The notes: a model not told the origin generated them from the letters alone. A stretch of 64,000 nt of DNA from Tranquillimonas alkanivorans (GCF_900115595.1 NZ_FOXA01000004.1:1-64000), one strand, 5' to 3'. Counted from the first letter of the stretch, positions 7,384-18,023 are shown. Translations and numbers: made by a program.

Positions 7384-9363
7384 TCAGTCCTTGCGAAGGT
7401 TGATCGCCGGGTTCAGCGAGAAGAAGTTGTTGGGTATGATGTGCACCGTCTTCCAGTCGGTGGACATCACCGGCCAGTCCTCGAGCCGCGGGATGTGGTG
7501 GAAGCCGGCGGTGAACCAGGTGACGATGTCCTCACCCGCCAGCGGCTTGTCCGCCTTCACCCACTCGGCCAGCGTGTCGGACCCGTCACTCTGCATGGCG
7601 AACTTTCCGCCGGCATAGCGCTGCTCGGGGTCGTAGACCGTGTTCCAGACCGAGTACTCGATATAGGCGTTGCGCTTCATCGGCGGATCGTTCTCGAAGT
7701 CGAACGGACCGTAGGCGATGTTGCCGTGGTGGATCAGGTAGGACGGGTTGTGGCCCAGCGGCCCCTCGCGGTCACGGTTGTAGAGGGTGAAGTAGCGCGG
7801 TTCCATCGCGCTGATCCGGTAGCGCGCGTCGAGCTCGGAGTCGGGCACGTTCTCCTCGACCGTCCACATTGACGTGCGCGGGCTGTCGGCCGGCACCTCG
7901 GCAGGCACGATGTCGAGCGTGGCGAACTCGTTCACGGGCTGGTCCACGTCGAAGTCGAGCCGGAAGTTGAAGTAGTGGTCGTGGTTCGACGCCACGAGGT
8001 TCGGCGCGATCAGCGTGCCCCACTTCGTGTCTTCCTCGGCCGTATCGTCGTCGAGATGCGTGGTCGCCACGCCCTTGACCGCGTCAAGACCCGTCGCCCC
8101 GATCATGATCTTCATCTCGCCGTTCTGCTTGAAGCGATAGTCGATCAGGTAATCGTAGTTCCCGACCTCGGACGCCGTGCGATAGACCAACTCGGTCGCC
8201 GGGCGGCCCTCGGCGGGCACGAAGTTCTCGGGCGTCTGCGCGAAGACCTCGAAGTGCCGCCAGGCCGGGTCGCCGATGTTGCGCTCGAAGATGCAGATCG
8301 CGTCCGGGATCTCGAGCGGGTTGCCGGCGTCGTCGGCTATGACGGCAGGCATGTAGGTCGCGTAGGCGGGGCAATCGACGCCCGGGGTCAGCGGCGTCAG
8401 GAACAGGCCGAAGCCGTATTCGCCGCTGTCCATGTAGGTGCGCCAGTACATGCCGGCGGTGGGGTCCATGTAGGGGACGAAGACCTCGGACAGGTGCGCC
8501 TGGTAGAGGACCGAGCGCCACTCGTCGCTGTCCTGCACCTGGATCTGGGACAGCACCGGTCCGGGCCGCTTGTCGATGCGGTGACGGAAGCGCCAGATGT
8601 CCCACTCGATCTGGCTGCCGTCGATGGTGTAGTTCGGCTCGCCTTCCTGGTCGACCTTGGCGGGGTTGGTGACCGGCCGCAGCGCCATGCGCTCGGCGAT
8701 CTCCTCCTCGGTATAGCCCCACGGATCTTCGGGGATCGGCACGTTGCCCTCATCGACGATCCGCAGCGCCTCGCCCGAGTTCAGATCGACGACCGCAAAC
8801 AGCCCCTCGACCGGCTTGGCGTAAAAGTTCGAGCCGGTCGGGTTCACGTAGCACGGCACCTTCATCAGGCGGTTGCCGTCTTCCTCGCCCGAGAAGAAGT
8901 TGCCGGCCGTCAGCGGCAGGCAGAACACGTCGTCGGGCGTCAGGCCGCGGCTTTCGAGGCCCGAGACCATGTCGGGATGCGACAGCGCCGCTTCCATGGC
9001 CGAGATGAACTCCTGGAACAGGATCATCGGCTGGCCGCTGACCGGTTCGGTGCCTTCGACCTCGCCGTCGGTGAGGTTGACCGTCGCCTCGATGAAGCCG
9101 TCGCCGTCGGGGGCGGTCATGTGCACCATCGCGCGGCGGTCGACCTCCTCTCCCTGCTCCCAGGCCAGCACCTCGGACTTCGGCGGCTCGATCAGTTCGA
9201 TCAGCGGGTAGAGCGTGTCGTCCGACGCGATGTCGGCGCCGCGCAGGATCTCGTTGATCTGCCCGTACTCGTCGGGCGTCAGCCCGTCGAGCGGGTGGGC
9301 GAGGGCACCGGTGGCGCCGAGCACGAATGCTGCGCTCCCGGTCAGTAGGGTCTTCACGTTCAT
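7384..9363 (-). CDS. tynA: Copper-containing primary amine oxidase (tyramine/phenylethylamine oxidase type)
   Basis: Oxidises a primary amine to the aldehyde with release of ammonia and hydrogen peroxide, using copper and a self-made topaquinone. It has 659 residues with a Sec signal (cleavage after GALA, about residue 22), so it should be periplasmic. The cofactor tyrosine is Y403 in GNYDY; the catalytic base is D312 in YMDSGEYG; the copper ligands are H461 and H463 (NHDHYFNF) and H623 (HIPRLEDWPVM). It lacks the amino-terminal D1 domain of the E. coli enzyme, as many bacterial members do. It follows an aldehyde dehydrogenase (22-base gap) and a FeaR-like regulator, which points to aromatic amines such as phenylethylamine or tyramine; the exact substrate is inferred. 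Confidence 0.93.
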   Translation of the reverse strand: MNVKTLLTGSAAFVLGATGALAHPLDGLTPDEYGQINEILRGADIASDDTLYPLIELIEPPKSEVLAWEQGEEVDRRAMVHMTAPDGDGFIEATVNLTDGEVEGTEPVSGQPMILFQEFISAMEAALSHPDMVSGLESRGLTPDDVFCLPLTAGNFFSGEEDGNRLMKVPCYVNPTGSNFYAKPVEGLFAVVDLNSGEALRIVDEGNVPIPEDPWGYTEEEIAERMALRPVTNPAKVDQEGEPNYTIDGSQIEWDIWRFRHRIDKRPGPVLSQIQVQDSDEWRSVLYQAHLSEVFVPYMDPTAGMYWRTYMDSGEYGFGLFLTPLTPGVDCPAYATYMPAVIADDAGNPLEIPDAICIFERNIGDPAWRHFEVFAQTPENFVPAEGRPATELVYRTASEVGNYDYLIDYRFKQNGEMKIMIGATGLDAVKGVATTHLDDDTAEEDTKWGTLIAPNLVASNHDHYFNFRLDFDVDQPVNEFATLDIVPAEVPADSPRTSMWTVEENVPDSELDARYRISAMEPRYFTLYNRDREGPLGHNPSYLIHHGNIAYGPFDFENDPPMKRNAYIEYSVWNTVYDPEQRYAGGKFAMQSDGSDTLAEWVKADKPLAGEDIVTWFTAGFHHIPRLEDWPVMSTDWKTVHIIPNNFFSLNPAINLRKD

Positions 9364-9385
9364 CTTTCTCTCCCTGTTATCGGTC

Positions 9386-10792
9386 TCAGGCGAACAGCAC
9401 CTGGATATCGGTGTATTCGGCCAGGCCTTCTTCTCCGAACTCTACTCCGATGCCCGAGGACTTCACCCCGCCGAAGGGCGCGTTGGGCTGGATCATGCCG
9501 TGCTTGTTGATCCAGACCGAGCCGCATTCCATCCGCTTCGCCACGGCGCGGGCCGCGTCGATGTCGCTCGACCAGACCGAACCGCCCAGCCCGTTGGCGC
9601 TGTCGTTCGCCTGCGCGATGGCATCCTCGACGTCACTGTATTTGATGATCGGCAGCGCCGGGCCGAACTGTTCCTCGTCCACCAGCGCGTCGCCGTTCTT
9701 CAGGCCGGCGATGATCGTCGGCGGGAAGAAGAGGCCGTCGCCGGGTTTCCCGCCAAGCAGCACGTCACCCCGCTCGCAGGCGTCCGCGACGAGGCGCGAC
9801 AGCTTGTCGAACTGCATCCGGTTCTGCACCGGACCCAGCACGGAATTCTCGTCGAGCCCGTCGCCCATCGGCACGTTGCGCGCATAGTCCACGAGAGCCT
9901 CGCAGACCTCGTCATGGATGCTTTCATGGACATAGAGCCGCTTCATGGCGGCGCAGGTCTGGCCGTTGTTGATGAACCCGCCCCAGAACAGCCCCTCGGC
10001 GATCTGTTTCGGGTCGGCGTCGGGAAGCACGATCCCGGCGTCGTTGCCGCCAAGCTCCAGCGTCAGGCGCTTCATCGTCTCGGCCGCAGAGCGCATGACC
10101 TTCTGGCCGGTCGCGCAGGAGCCGGTGAAGACGATCTTGCGGATGTCGGAATGCGCGGACATGAGCGCACCGAGGTTCTGCTCGGCGTCATCGCCGGTCA
10201 CCACGTTGACCACGCCCGCGGGGAGCACCTCGTTCATGATCTGCACGAGCCGCAGGGTGGACAGCGGCGTCAGGGGCGAGGGCTTGATGACGACCGTGTT
10301 GCCGGTGCGCAGAGCGGGCATGATGTGCCAGATCGCGATCAGGACGGGGAAGTTCCAGGGCGTGATCGACCCGACCACGCCCAGCGGCTTGCGGTGCAGC
10401 TCGACCCGGCCTTCGTTGTTGTCCTGAAGCACCTTCATCGGCAGCGACAGCCCTGCGGTGTATCCGGCCCACGCGCCCGCGCCGCCGACTTCCCAGCGCG
10501 AGCCGAGCCCGTTCAGCGGCTTGCCCTGCTCGGCCGTGATGATCTGCGCGAGCTCCTCGGCATGTTCGCCGATCTTCGCGGTCACCTCTTCGCAGGCGGC
10601 CTGCAACTCCTCGTCCGACTTCTGCGACCACGTCTCGAACGCGCGCTTGGCCGCGGCCACCGCGGCGTCGAGTTCAGCCGCCCCGGCGTTCGGAGCCGCG
10701 CCGGCCGGTTGCAGCGTCGACGGATTGATGACTTCGAAGGTGGACCCGGTAGAGACGGCGTTTCCGTCGATGGTCAGGTCGTAGGTGTACAA
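9386..10792 (-). CDS. feaB: NAD-dependent aldehyde dehydrogenase (phenylacetaldehyde dehydrogenase type)
   Basis: Oxidises the aldehyde made by the neighbouring amine oxidase to the acid. The 468 residues include the ALDH landmarks: N147 in TPWNFP, E246 in LELGGN, catalytic C280 in GQTC, and the PFGGVKSSG motif near the C-terminus. The likely start is TTG at 10792, preceded by GGGAGGAGC; longer frames run back into the regulator gene without matching the family start. Placed between feaR-like and tynA-like genes, it is probably a phenylacetaldehyde or related aromatic aldehyde dehydrogenase. The symbol is given from context; family membership is certain, the substrate is not. Confidence 0.85.
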   Translation of the reverse strand: MYTYDLTIDGNAVSTGSTFEVINPSTLQPAGAAPNAGAAELDAAVAAAKRAFETWSQKSDEELQAACEEVTAKIGEHAEELAQIITAEQGKPLNGLGSRWEVGGAGAWAGYTAGLSLPMKVLQDNNEGRVELHRKPLGVVGSITPWNFPVLIAIWHIMPALRTGNTVVIKPSPLTPLSTLRLVQIMNEVLPAGVVNVVTGDDAEQNLGALMSAHSDIRKIVFTGSCATGQKVMRSAAETMKRLTLELGGNDAGIVLPDADPKQIAEGLFWGGFINNGQTCAAMKRLYVHESIHDEVCEALVDYARNVPMGDGLDENSVLGPVQNRMQFDKLSRLVADACERGDVLLGGKPGDGLFFPPTIIAGLKNGDALVDEEQFGPALPIIKYSDVEDAIAQANDSANGLGGSVWSSDIDAARAVAKRMECGSVWINKHGMIQPNAPFGGVKSSGIGVEFGEEGLAEYTDIQVLFA

Positions 10793-10877
10793 CTCTTGCT
10801 CCTCCCAAAGCTTCGGCCCGCGGTCCCGCAGGCCATGTGGAGGAGCAAAGTACTGGGTTCCGCACGCGGGTCTTGGA

Positions 10878-10898
10878 CCACAGCGCCAGATGCTGTGG
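10878..10898. promoter_or_regulatory. Inverted repeat between the AraC regulator and the aldehyde dehydrogenase
   Basis: A perfect seven-base dyad CCACAGC/GCTGTGG (10878-10884 with 10892-10898) is separated by seven bases. It begins just behind the regulator stop (10900) and lies about 86-106 bases upstream of the dehydrogenase start. There is no T tract, so it is either an mRNA hairpin that separates the two genes or a regulator site. AraC proteins such as FeaR usually bind direct repeats, which argues slightly against an operator. Confidence 0.35.
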
Positions 10899-10899
10899 C

Positions 10900-11865
10900 T
10901 CAGGGCGACAACGTCTTGCGCGCGGCACCGGGAGACGTTCCGAAGCGCTTGCGAAAGGCGCGATAGAAGTACGACAGGTCGTTGAAGCCGGTCTCGTAGG
11001 CGATGGCCGAGACGCTCTGTCCGGGCGTGGCCGGCGCCGCCAGGCGAGCCCGGGCGCTCTCCAGCCGTACGGCCAGAAGGCGCTCGCTCACAGTCTCTCC
11101 GAGCGCCGAGAAATGCCGCTGCAGCGTGCGTGGCGAAACGCCCAGTTCTCCGGCGAGGTCGGCGGTGCCGAAGTCCGGTTCGCTGCACCGCCGCTCGATG
11201 ACGGCGAGGGCGCGTGACAGAACCGCCTCTTCCTTCTTCTCGGCCATCCCCGCCTGATGTTCGAGACACCGCAGGTAGGCGCCGAGCAGGCTCAGGAGCG
11301 CCTCGCCGAGGTGGGGTGCGACGGCGCCGTCTTCGACGAACAGCTTCGCCAGAACGGCGCGCATCGCCAGGAACAACGGGTCGTCCCGGTCAATCTCGAG
11401 CCCGCCGGTGCACACGGGTCCGAAGCGGTGCATCAGCTCATCGCGCGGAAGGTGGATCGAAACCTGCCGCGAATTGGCGCCGTCATAGACGAACTCGGAC
11501 GGGCGGGCCGAGTCGACGAGGTACATGTCCCCCGGCGACAGCACATGCGCCTTTCCCGCCTGATGGATGCGGCACATGCCCTTGTCCTGCACCAGCAGGA
11601 ACAGGTGATCGCCCGGGTCCGACCGGATCATCCGCTGGTCGCGCGCCACCTTCTGCGCATCAAGCGACACGATGGCGGTCTCGAAGCGCGACACCTGGAT
11701 GCGCGATGCCGCACCCGCGACCAGGCCGCGACGTTGCGCGGCAGGCTCCACGCAGAACTGCCCGCAGATCGCCTGCACGTCGCGGGCGAAATCCTCGACC
11801 GGCTTGGGATGCGCGCGGGTATCGGTGGACCGGATCAGGGTCTGCGGCTCTGGTCGAAGGGCCAT
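10900..11865 (-). CDS. feaR: AraC-family regulator, FeaR-like
   Basis: A 321-residue regulator. The amino half (about 20-200) resembles the AraC-binding-like domain of FeaR, with LFLLVQDKGMCRIHQAG and LSPGDMYLVDSARPSEF. The carboxy half has two helix-turn-helix units (about 235-315), including ADLAGELGVSPRTLQRHF and SAIAYETGFNDLSYFYRAFRKRFG. FeaR of E. coli activates tynA and feaB; here the regulator, dehydrogenase and amine oxidase genes lie in that order on one strand, which strongly supports the same role. The start ATG at 11865 has only a weak ribosome site. The symbol is by similarity and context. Confidence 0.85.
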   Translation of the reverse strand: MALRPEPQTLIRSTDTRAHPKPVEDFARDVQAICGQFCVEPAAQRRGLVAGAASRIQVSRFETAIVSLDAQKVARDQRMIRSDPGDHLFLLVQDKGMCRIHQAGKAHVLSPGDMYLVDSARPSEFVYDGANSRQVSIHLPRDELMHRFGPVCTGGLEIDRDDPLFLAMRAVLAKLFVEDGAVAPHLGEALLSLLGAYLRCLEHQAGMAEKKEEAVLSRALAVIERRCSEPDFGTADLAGELGVSPRTLQRHFSALGETVSERLLAVRLESARARLAAPATPGQSVSAIAYETGFNDLSYFYRAFRKRFGTSPGAARKTLSP

Positions 11866-12042
11866 GATGCCAAGCGATCTCCCCGATGGATGCAGCGGCT
11901 TTCAGAGCCGGATGTGCGGGAGAGCCTACGCAAGGACCTCCAGCCGAACAACCCGGGACGCCATTACCCGACGGCATGGCGACATGGACAGCCCGGCTGC
12001 GACTGTCTAAACAAGACGACGATTGACTGTCCGCGAGGAGCA

Positions 12043-12960
12043 ATGGTGGCGTCCATTCCCGCCAGCATCGACGAAACCATCGCCTGTCTCGCAGAGCAGG
12101 ATTACGTCTGCGGCCGGGGGCTCGGGACCGTCGTCTTCCTGTCGCTCACCCTGGGCAAGCCGCTGTTCCTCGAAGGGGAGGCGGGCACCGGAAAGACCGA
12201 GATCGCCAAGGCGCTGGCCGCCGGGCTGGGCCGCAGGCTGATCCGGCTGCAATGCTACGAGGGGCTCGACGCGGCCTCGGCGATCTATGAATGGAACTTC
12301 GCGGCCCAGATGGTCGCCATCCGCACCGCCGAGGCGGCCGGGCAGGCGGACCGGGGCGAGCTGCAGGCCGAGCTCTTTTCGGCCGACTACCTGATCCGCC
12401 GCCCGCTTCTGGACGCGCTCGAGCCGCACGCCGAGGGGCCGCCCGTCCTGCTGATCGACGAGGTCGACCGCACGGACGAGCCGTTCGAGGCGTTCCTGCT
12501 CGAGGTGCTGTCCGATTTTCAGGTCACGATTCCCGAACTGGGCACCGTGACGGCGCAGGAGCCGCCGATCGTCGTGCTCACGTCCAACCGCACGCGCGAG
12601 GTGCATGACGCCCTGAAGCGCCGCTGCCTGTACCACTGGGTCGACTACCCGACGTTCGAGCGGGAACTGGCCATCCTGCGCGCCCGGGTGCCAGAGGCCA
12701 CGCAAAGGCTGTCGGAAGAGATCGTGGCCTTCGTGCAGGCGCTGCGTGGGCAGGACCTGTTCAAGTCGCCGGGCGTGGCCGAGGCGATCGACTGGGCGCG
12801 CTGCCTCGTCGCGCTCGACGCGGTGGCGCTGTCGCCCGAGGTGATCACCGATACGCTCGGCGCGGTGCTGAAATACCAGGACGACATCGCGCGCATCGCC
12901 GGCGCCGAGACCACGCGCCTGCTGGACGAGGCGAAGGGCGCGCTGGCAGACGTTTCCTGA
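12043..12960 (+). CDS. coxD: MoxR-type AAA+ ATPase, CoxD-like
   Basis: AAA+ ATPase of the MoxR group; CoxD is thought to help insert sulfur and copper or otherwise mature CO dehydrogenase. It has 305 residues with Walker A GEAGTGKT (45-52), Walker B VLLIDEVDR (about 140-150) and a sensor region VVLTSNRTRE. Start ATG at 12043 follows GAGGAG. The stop overlaps the next start by one base, so coxD and coxE are coupled, as in other cox clusters. Confidence 0.88.
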   Translation: MVASIPASIDETIACLAEQDYVCGRGLGTVVFLSLTLGKPLFLEGEAGTGKTEIAKALAAGLGRRLIRLQCYEGLDAASAIYEWNFAAQMVAIRTAEAAGQADRGELQAELFSADYLIRRPLLDALEPHAEGPPVLLIDEVDRTDEPFEAFLLEVLSDFQVTIPELGTVTAQEPPIVVLTSNRTREVHDALKRRCLYHWVDYPTFERELAILRARVPEATQRLSEEIVAFVQALRGQDLFKSPGVAEAIDWARCLVALDAVALSPEVITDTLGAVLKYQDDIARIAGAETTRLLDEAKGALADVS

Positions 12961-14177
12961 TGGACGGGGCGGAAGACGGACGGCTCGTCGAAAACATCGT
13001 CCACTTCGGGCGGGCGCTCAGGAAGGCGGGGCTGCGCGTCGGCACCGCGCAGGTCGAGACGGCCGTGCGTGCGGTCGAGGCCGCCGGCTTTTCCCGTCGC
13101 ACCGACTTTTACCACACGCTGCGCGCCACGATGGTGACGCGGGCCGAGGACCTCGAGACCTTCCACCAGGTCTTCGCGATGTTCTGGCGCGACCCGGACT
13201 TCCTTCAGACGATGATGCACCTGCTGTCGCCGCAACTGCGACAGGACGCGCGGCAGCCGAAGGACGACGCCGCCCGGCGCCGGGCCGAGGACGCTCTGGC
13301 CCGTGACCGCCCGCCGCCCGAGGCGCCGCGCAAGCAGGAGGAGCGCGTCGAGGCCGCGCTGGTGAACTGGTCGGGCATGGAGGTCCTGCGCCGCATGGAC
13401 TTCGAGCAGATGAGCGCCGCCGAACTGGCCGAGGCGGAACGTGCCGTTGCCACGCTGGCCCTTCCGGTCAAGCCCATCCGGACCCGGCGCGGGCAGCGCT
13501 CGCGGCGGGGTGCACCGGATGCGCGGGCGACCATGCGCGCCGCGCTTCGCAAGGCGGGCGAGGTCGACCGCATCGCTCGCAGGACGCCCGCCGTGCGCCC
13601 GCCCGACCTGGTTGCACTGTGCGATATCTCGGGCTCCATGTCTGTCTACTCGCGCGTCGTGCTGCGCTTCCTCCACGCCCTCTCTCATGCCCGCGAGCGG
13701 GGCTGGGGCCGCGTCCACGCCTTCACCTTCGGCACCGCCCTTACGAACGTGACCCGCGCTCTCGACCGCGCCGACCCGGACGCCGCGCTCGCCGCCATAG
13801 GGCGGGAGGCGCGCGACTGGGAGGGCGGCACGCGGATCGGGACGGCGCTGGAGCGGTTCAACAAGGACTGGTCGCGGCGCGTTCTCGGACGGGGAGCGGT
13901 TGTCCTGCTGATCACGGATGGTTTGGAGCGAGGCGACGCCGCGCTTCTGGCGCAGGAGGCCGAGCGGCTGCACCTGTCGGCGCGAGCGCTTGTCTGGCTG
14001 AACCCGCTGCTGCGCTTCGACGGCTTTGCGCCCGAGGCGGGGGGCATCCGCGCGCTCTTGCCCCACGTCGACAGCTTCCACGCCTGCCACTCGCTCGACA
14101 GCCTCGCCGACCTGTCGCGCGCGCTGGGGGCCTCGGGCGAACGGGATCGCCTGCTCCGGGCGATGCAGACCCGTTGA
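12960..14177 (+). CDS. coxE: VWA-domain protein, CoxE-like
   Basis: A 405-residue protein with a von Willebrand A domain in the carboxy half. The metal-binding MIDAS motif is DISGSMS (222-228), followed by a threonine in GGTRIGTAL and an aspartate in [10 protein letters not shown]. CoxE partners with the MoxR ATPase CoxD in maturation of the molybdenum enzyme; the MoxR/VWA pairing is typical of such chaperone systems. The start overlaps coxD by one base. The middle part (about 100-190) is rich in arginine and alanine and probably flexible. Confidence 0.86.
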   Translation: MDGAEDGRLVENIVHFGRALRKAGLRVGTAQVETAVRAVEAAGFSRRTDFYHTLRATMVTRAEDLETFHQVFAMFWRDPDFLQTMMHLLSPQLRQDARQPKDDAARRRAEDALARDRPPPEAPRKQEERVEAALVNWSGMEVLRRMDFEQMSAAELAEAERAVATLALPVKPIRTRRGQRSRRGAPDARATMRAALRKAGEVDRIARRTPAVRPPDLVALCDISGSMSVYSRVVLRFLHALSHARERGWGRVHAFTFGTALTNVTRALDRADPDAALAAIGREARDWEGGTRIGTALERFNKDWSRRVLGRGAVVLLITDGLERGDAALLAQEAERLHLSARALVWLNPLLRFDGFAPEAGGIRALLPHVDSFHACHSLDSLADLSRALGASGERDRLLRAMQTR

Positions 14178-14295
14178 CGGGACCGTGGCGCGAAGGGTCT
14201 TGCCTTACGTCAAGCTGCCGGTAGGCTTCTCGATAGGGATAGCCGGAGGCTCCCGCCGGAGGAGGGCGGGCGTGCCCGGCAAGAGGGAGGACTTC

Positions 14296-14802
<507 letters not shown>

Positions 14803-14815
14803 GGGAGGATCGACC

Positions 14816-17176
14816 ATGACCGAGGGAATCGGCGCCCGCGTGAAGCGGACGGAAGACCGGCGTTTCATCACCGGCAAGGGCAAGTACACCGACGACATCC
14901 GGATGGAGAACCAGGCCTACGCCGCCTTCGTCCGCAGCCCGCACGCGCACGCGAAGGTCACCGGGATCGACAGGTCGGCGGCAGAGGCGATGGAGGGCGT
15001 CGTCGCCGTGCTCGACGGCCACCAACTGACCGGCGACGGGATCGGCAACATCATCTGCGGCTGGGCCATCACGTCGAAAGACGGCTCTGCGATGAACATG
15101 GGCGCCTGGTCGGCTCTGGCGACCGACCGGGTGCGCTACGTGGGCGATGCCGTGGCGGTCGTCATCGCCGACACGGCGGCACAGGCGCGTCTCGCCGCCG
15201 AGGCGGTCGAGGTCGAATACGAGGAACTGCCCGCCGTCACCAACGCCGAGAAGGCGCTGGCAGAGGGCGCGCCGCAGCTTCACGACAACGCGCCGGGCAA
15301 CCTGATCTACGACTGGGAGATCGGCGAGGAAGCCGCGACGGACGAGGCGCTCGCCGGGGCCGCGCACGTCACCGAGCTTCCCATCGTCAACAACCGCGTT
15401 TCGCCCAACGCGATGGAGCCGCGCTCGGCCGTGGCGATCTATGACGAGGCGGACGAGCATTACACGCTCTACACCACGTCGCAGAACCCGCACGTCGCGC
15501 GGCTGGTCCTTTCGGCGTTCTACAACGTCGCGCCCGAGCACAAGCTGCGCGTCGTGGCGCCCGACGTGGGCGGCGGCTTCGGCTCGAAAATCTATATTTA
15601 TCCCGAAGAGATCACCTGCCTCTGGGCCTCGATGAAGACCGGGCGGTCGGTCAAGTGGACCTCGACCCGGTCCGAGGCCTTCATGACGGACGCGCACGGG
15701 CGCGATCACGTCTCGAAGGCCCGGATCGGCTTTGACACCGAGGGGAAGATCGTCGGACTGAAGGTCGACACGATCGCCAACTTCGGCGCCTACATGTCGC
15801 TCTTTTCGTCGGCGGTGCCGACCTATCTCTATGCCACGCTGTTGTCGGGCCAGTACGACATCCAGAACATCCACTGCAACGTGCGCGCCGTCTATACCAA
15901 CACGGTGCCGGTCGACGCCTATCGCGGTGCCGGGCGGCCCGAGGCCTGCTATCTCGTCGAGCGGCTGATGGAGACGGCCGCGCGCGAGATGGGCGCCGAC
16001 CCTGCGGAGCTGCGGCGCAAGAACTTCATCACCGAATTCCCGCACCAGACGCCGGTGATCATGAATTACGACTCGGGCGACTTCCACGGCAACCTCGACA
16101 AGGCCATGGCCGCCGCGGACGTCGCGGGCTTCGACGAGCGCCGGAAAGAGGCCGCCGCACGGGGCAAGCTGCGGGGCCTCGGCTATTCCTGCTATATCGA
16201 GGCCTGCGGCATCGCGCCCTCGGCCGCCGTCGGCTCCCTCGGGGCAGGGGTCGGCCTGTGGGAAAGCGCGGAGGTCCGCGTGAACCCGGTCGGCACGATC
16301 GAGGTCCTGACGGGCTCGCATAGCCACGGCCAGGGGCACGAGACCACCTTTGCGCAGGTCGTCGCCGACCGCTTCGGCGTGCCGCTGAACAGCGTGTCGA
16401 TCGTCCACGGCGACACCGACAAGGTGCAGTTCGGCATGGGCACCTACGGGTCCCGTTCCGGGGCGGTCGGGCTCTCGGCCATCAGCCGCGCGATGGACAA
16501 GGTCGAAGCCAAGGTGAAGAAGATCGCCGCTCACACGCTGGAGGCCGCCGAGGACGACATCGTCATCGAGGGCGGCGAGGTGAAGGTCGCCGGCACCGAC
16601 CGGAAGATGGCGTGGCACGAGGTGGGGCTCGCGGCCTATACCGGCCACAACCTGCCGCCGGACATGGAGCCGGGCCTGAAGGAGGGGGCGTTCTACGATC
16701 CCGTCAACTTCACCTTCCCCGCAGGCGCCTATATCTGCGAGGTCGAGGTCGATCCGGACACCGGAGTGACCGAGATCGTGCAGTTCACCGCCGCGGACGA
16801 CTTCGGCACCATCATCAACCCGATGATCGTCGAGGGCCAGGTCCACGGCGGCGTGGCGCAGGGGATCGGGCAGGCGCTTCTGGAAAACGTCGTCTACGAC
16901 GACGCCGGGCAACTCCTGACCGGCTCGTACATGGACTACGCCATGCCGCGGGCCTGGGACACGCCGTTCTACACGCTCGAACACAACACGACCGTCTGTC
17001 CCAACAACCCGCTGGGGCTGAAGGGCTGCGGCGAGGCGGGGGCCATCGGTGCGCCGCCGGCGGTCATCAACGCGATCACCGACGCCATCGGCGACAACGA
17101 CCTGCAGATGCCGGCGACGCCGCAGAAGGTCTGGCGCATGATACAGGCAACGCAAACGCCGATCGCGGCCGAGTGA
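14816..17176 (+). CDS. coxL: CO-dehydrogenase-type large subunit, form II (molybdopterin)
   Basis: Molybdopterin-binding catalytic subunit, 786 residues. The active-site loop is AYRGAGR (368-374), the signature of form II (BMS-type) enzymes; form I CO dehydrogenases have AYRCSFR with the copper-binding cysteine. GGGFGSK (about 252-258) and GCGEAGAIG with the presumed catalytic glutamate near the C-terminus are present. Start ATG at 14816, 13 bases behind coxS, after GGGAGG. The gene order S-L-M is that of form II clusters. Form II enzymes may oxidise CO poorly or act on another substrate, so real CO oxidation is not assured. Confidence 0.93.
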   Translation: MTEGIGARVKRTEDRRFITGKGKYTDDIRMENQAYAAFVRSPHAHAKVTGIDRSAAEAMEGVVAVLDGHQLTGDGIGNIICGWAITSKDGSAMNMGAWSALATDRVRYVGDAVAVVIADTAAQARLAAEAVEVEYEELPAVTNAEKALAEGAPQLHDNAPGNLIYDWEIGEEAATDEALAGAAHVTELPIVNNRVSPNAMEPRSAVAIYDEADEHYTLYTTSQNPHVARLVLSAFYNVAPEHKLRVVAPDVGGGFGSKIYIYPEEITCLWASMKTGRSVKWTSTRSEAFMTDAHGRDHVSKARIGFDTEGKIVGLKVDTIANFGAYMSLFSSAVPTYLYATLLSGQYDIQNIHCNVRAVYTNTVPVDAYRGAGRPEACYLVERLMETAAREMGADPAELRRKNFITEFPHQTPVIMNYDSGDFHGNLDKAMAAADVAGFDERRKEAAARGKLRGLGYSCYIEACGIAPSAAVGSLGAGVGLWESAEVRVNPVGTIEVLTGSHSHGQGHETTFAQVVADRFGVPLNSVSIVHGDTDKVQFGMGTYGSRSGAVGLSAISRAMDKVEAKVKKIAAHTLEAAEDDIVIEGGEVKVAGTDRKMAWHEVGLAAYTGHNLPPDMEPGLKEGAFYDPVNFTFPAGAYICEVEVDPDTGVTEIVQFTAADDFGTIINPMIVEGQVHGGVAQGIGQALLENVVYDDAGQLLTGSYMDYAMPRAWDTPFYTLEHNTTVCPNNPLGLKGCGEAGAIGAPPAVINAITDAIGDNDLQMPATPQKVWRMIQATQTPIAAE

Positions 17177-17190
17177 GAGGGTAAGAGAGC

Positions 17191-17988
17191 ATGTATCCGA
17201 CCAAGTACCACAAGCCGGCAAGCCTGGAGGACGCCGTGGCGGGGCTCAGGTCCGCCGAGGACGGCGCGCTGCTCGCCGGCGGCCAGACGCTGCTTCCGAC
17301 GATGAAGCAGCACCTCGCCGCTCCGACCGACCTGATCGACATCCGCGGCATCGACGGGATGTCGGGCATCCGCGTCGAAGGGGACGTGTTGGTGATCGGC
17401 GCAGCCACCACGCATGCCGAAGTCGCAGGATCGTCCGACGTGCAGGCGGCCATCCCCGCGCTCGCGCAGCTCGCCTCCGGCATCGGTGACGCGGCGGTGC
17501 GGCACATGGGGACCATCGGCGGCTCGGTCGCCAACAACGATCCTGTGGCCGATTATCCATCCGCCGTGCTCGCGCTGGGCGCGACAATCGTCACCGACCG
17601 GCGCGAGATTGCGGCCGAGGATTATTTCCAGGGCATGTTCATGACGGCCCTGGAAGAGGCCGAGATCATCCGCGAACTCCGCTTCCCCAAACCCCGGCGC
17701 GCAGCCTATGCCAAGTTCCCGAACCCGGCGTCGCGCTATGCGCTCGTGGGCGTTTTCGTGGCCGACACCGCCGCCGGGGCCTGCGTCGCGGTGACGGGCG
17801 CGAGCGAAAGCGGCGTGTTCCGCCACGAGGGGCTGGAGGCTGCACTGTCAGGAGACTTCTCGGCCGATGCCGTCGACGGCGTCGAGATCTCGTCCGAGGG
17901 CTTCATGTCGGACATTCACGCGGACGCTGACTATCGGGCGAACCTCGTCCGCGTGATGGCGAGGCGGGCTGTGGCGGCATTGGGCTGA
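17191..17988 (+). CDS. coxM: CO-dehydrogenase-type medium subunit (FAD)
   Basis: FAD-binding subunit, 265 residues, that passes electrons from the iron-sulfur clusters to the acceptor. The two flavin loops are AGGQTLLP (residues 30-37) and TIGGSVANNDP (residues 109-119). It starts 14 bases behind coxL and ends the five-gene cox unit. No coxF, coxG or coxI genes follow; maturation proteins other than CoxDE must be elsewhere. Confidence 0.92.
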   Translation: MYPTKYHKPASLEDAVAGLRSAEDGALLAGGQTLLPTMKQHLAAPTDLIDIRGIDGMSGIRVEGDVLVIGAATTHAEVAGSSDVQAAIPALAQLASGIGDAAVRHMGTIGGSVANNDPVADYPSAVLALGATIVTDRREIAAEDYFQGMFMTALEEAEIIRELRFPKPRRAAYAKFPNPASRYALVGVFVADTAAGACVAVTGASESGVFRHEGLEAALSGDFSADAVDGVEISSEGFMSDIHADADYRANLVRVMARRAVAALG

Positions 17989-18023
17989 CCTTTCGCCCCC
18001 TGTCGTCCACCGCAGGTACCGGT

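Noticed and set aside
10793-11269. Longer aldehyde dehydrogenase starting inside the regulator gene
   Set aside because: The extra residues do not match the family and overlap a well-supported AraC domain; TTG at 10792 with a ribosome site is better.
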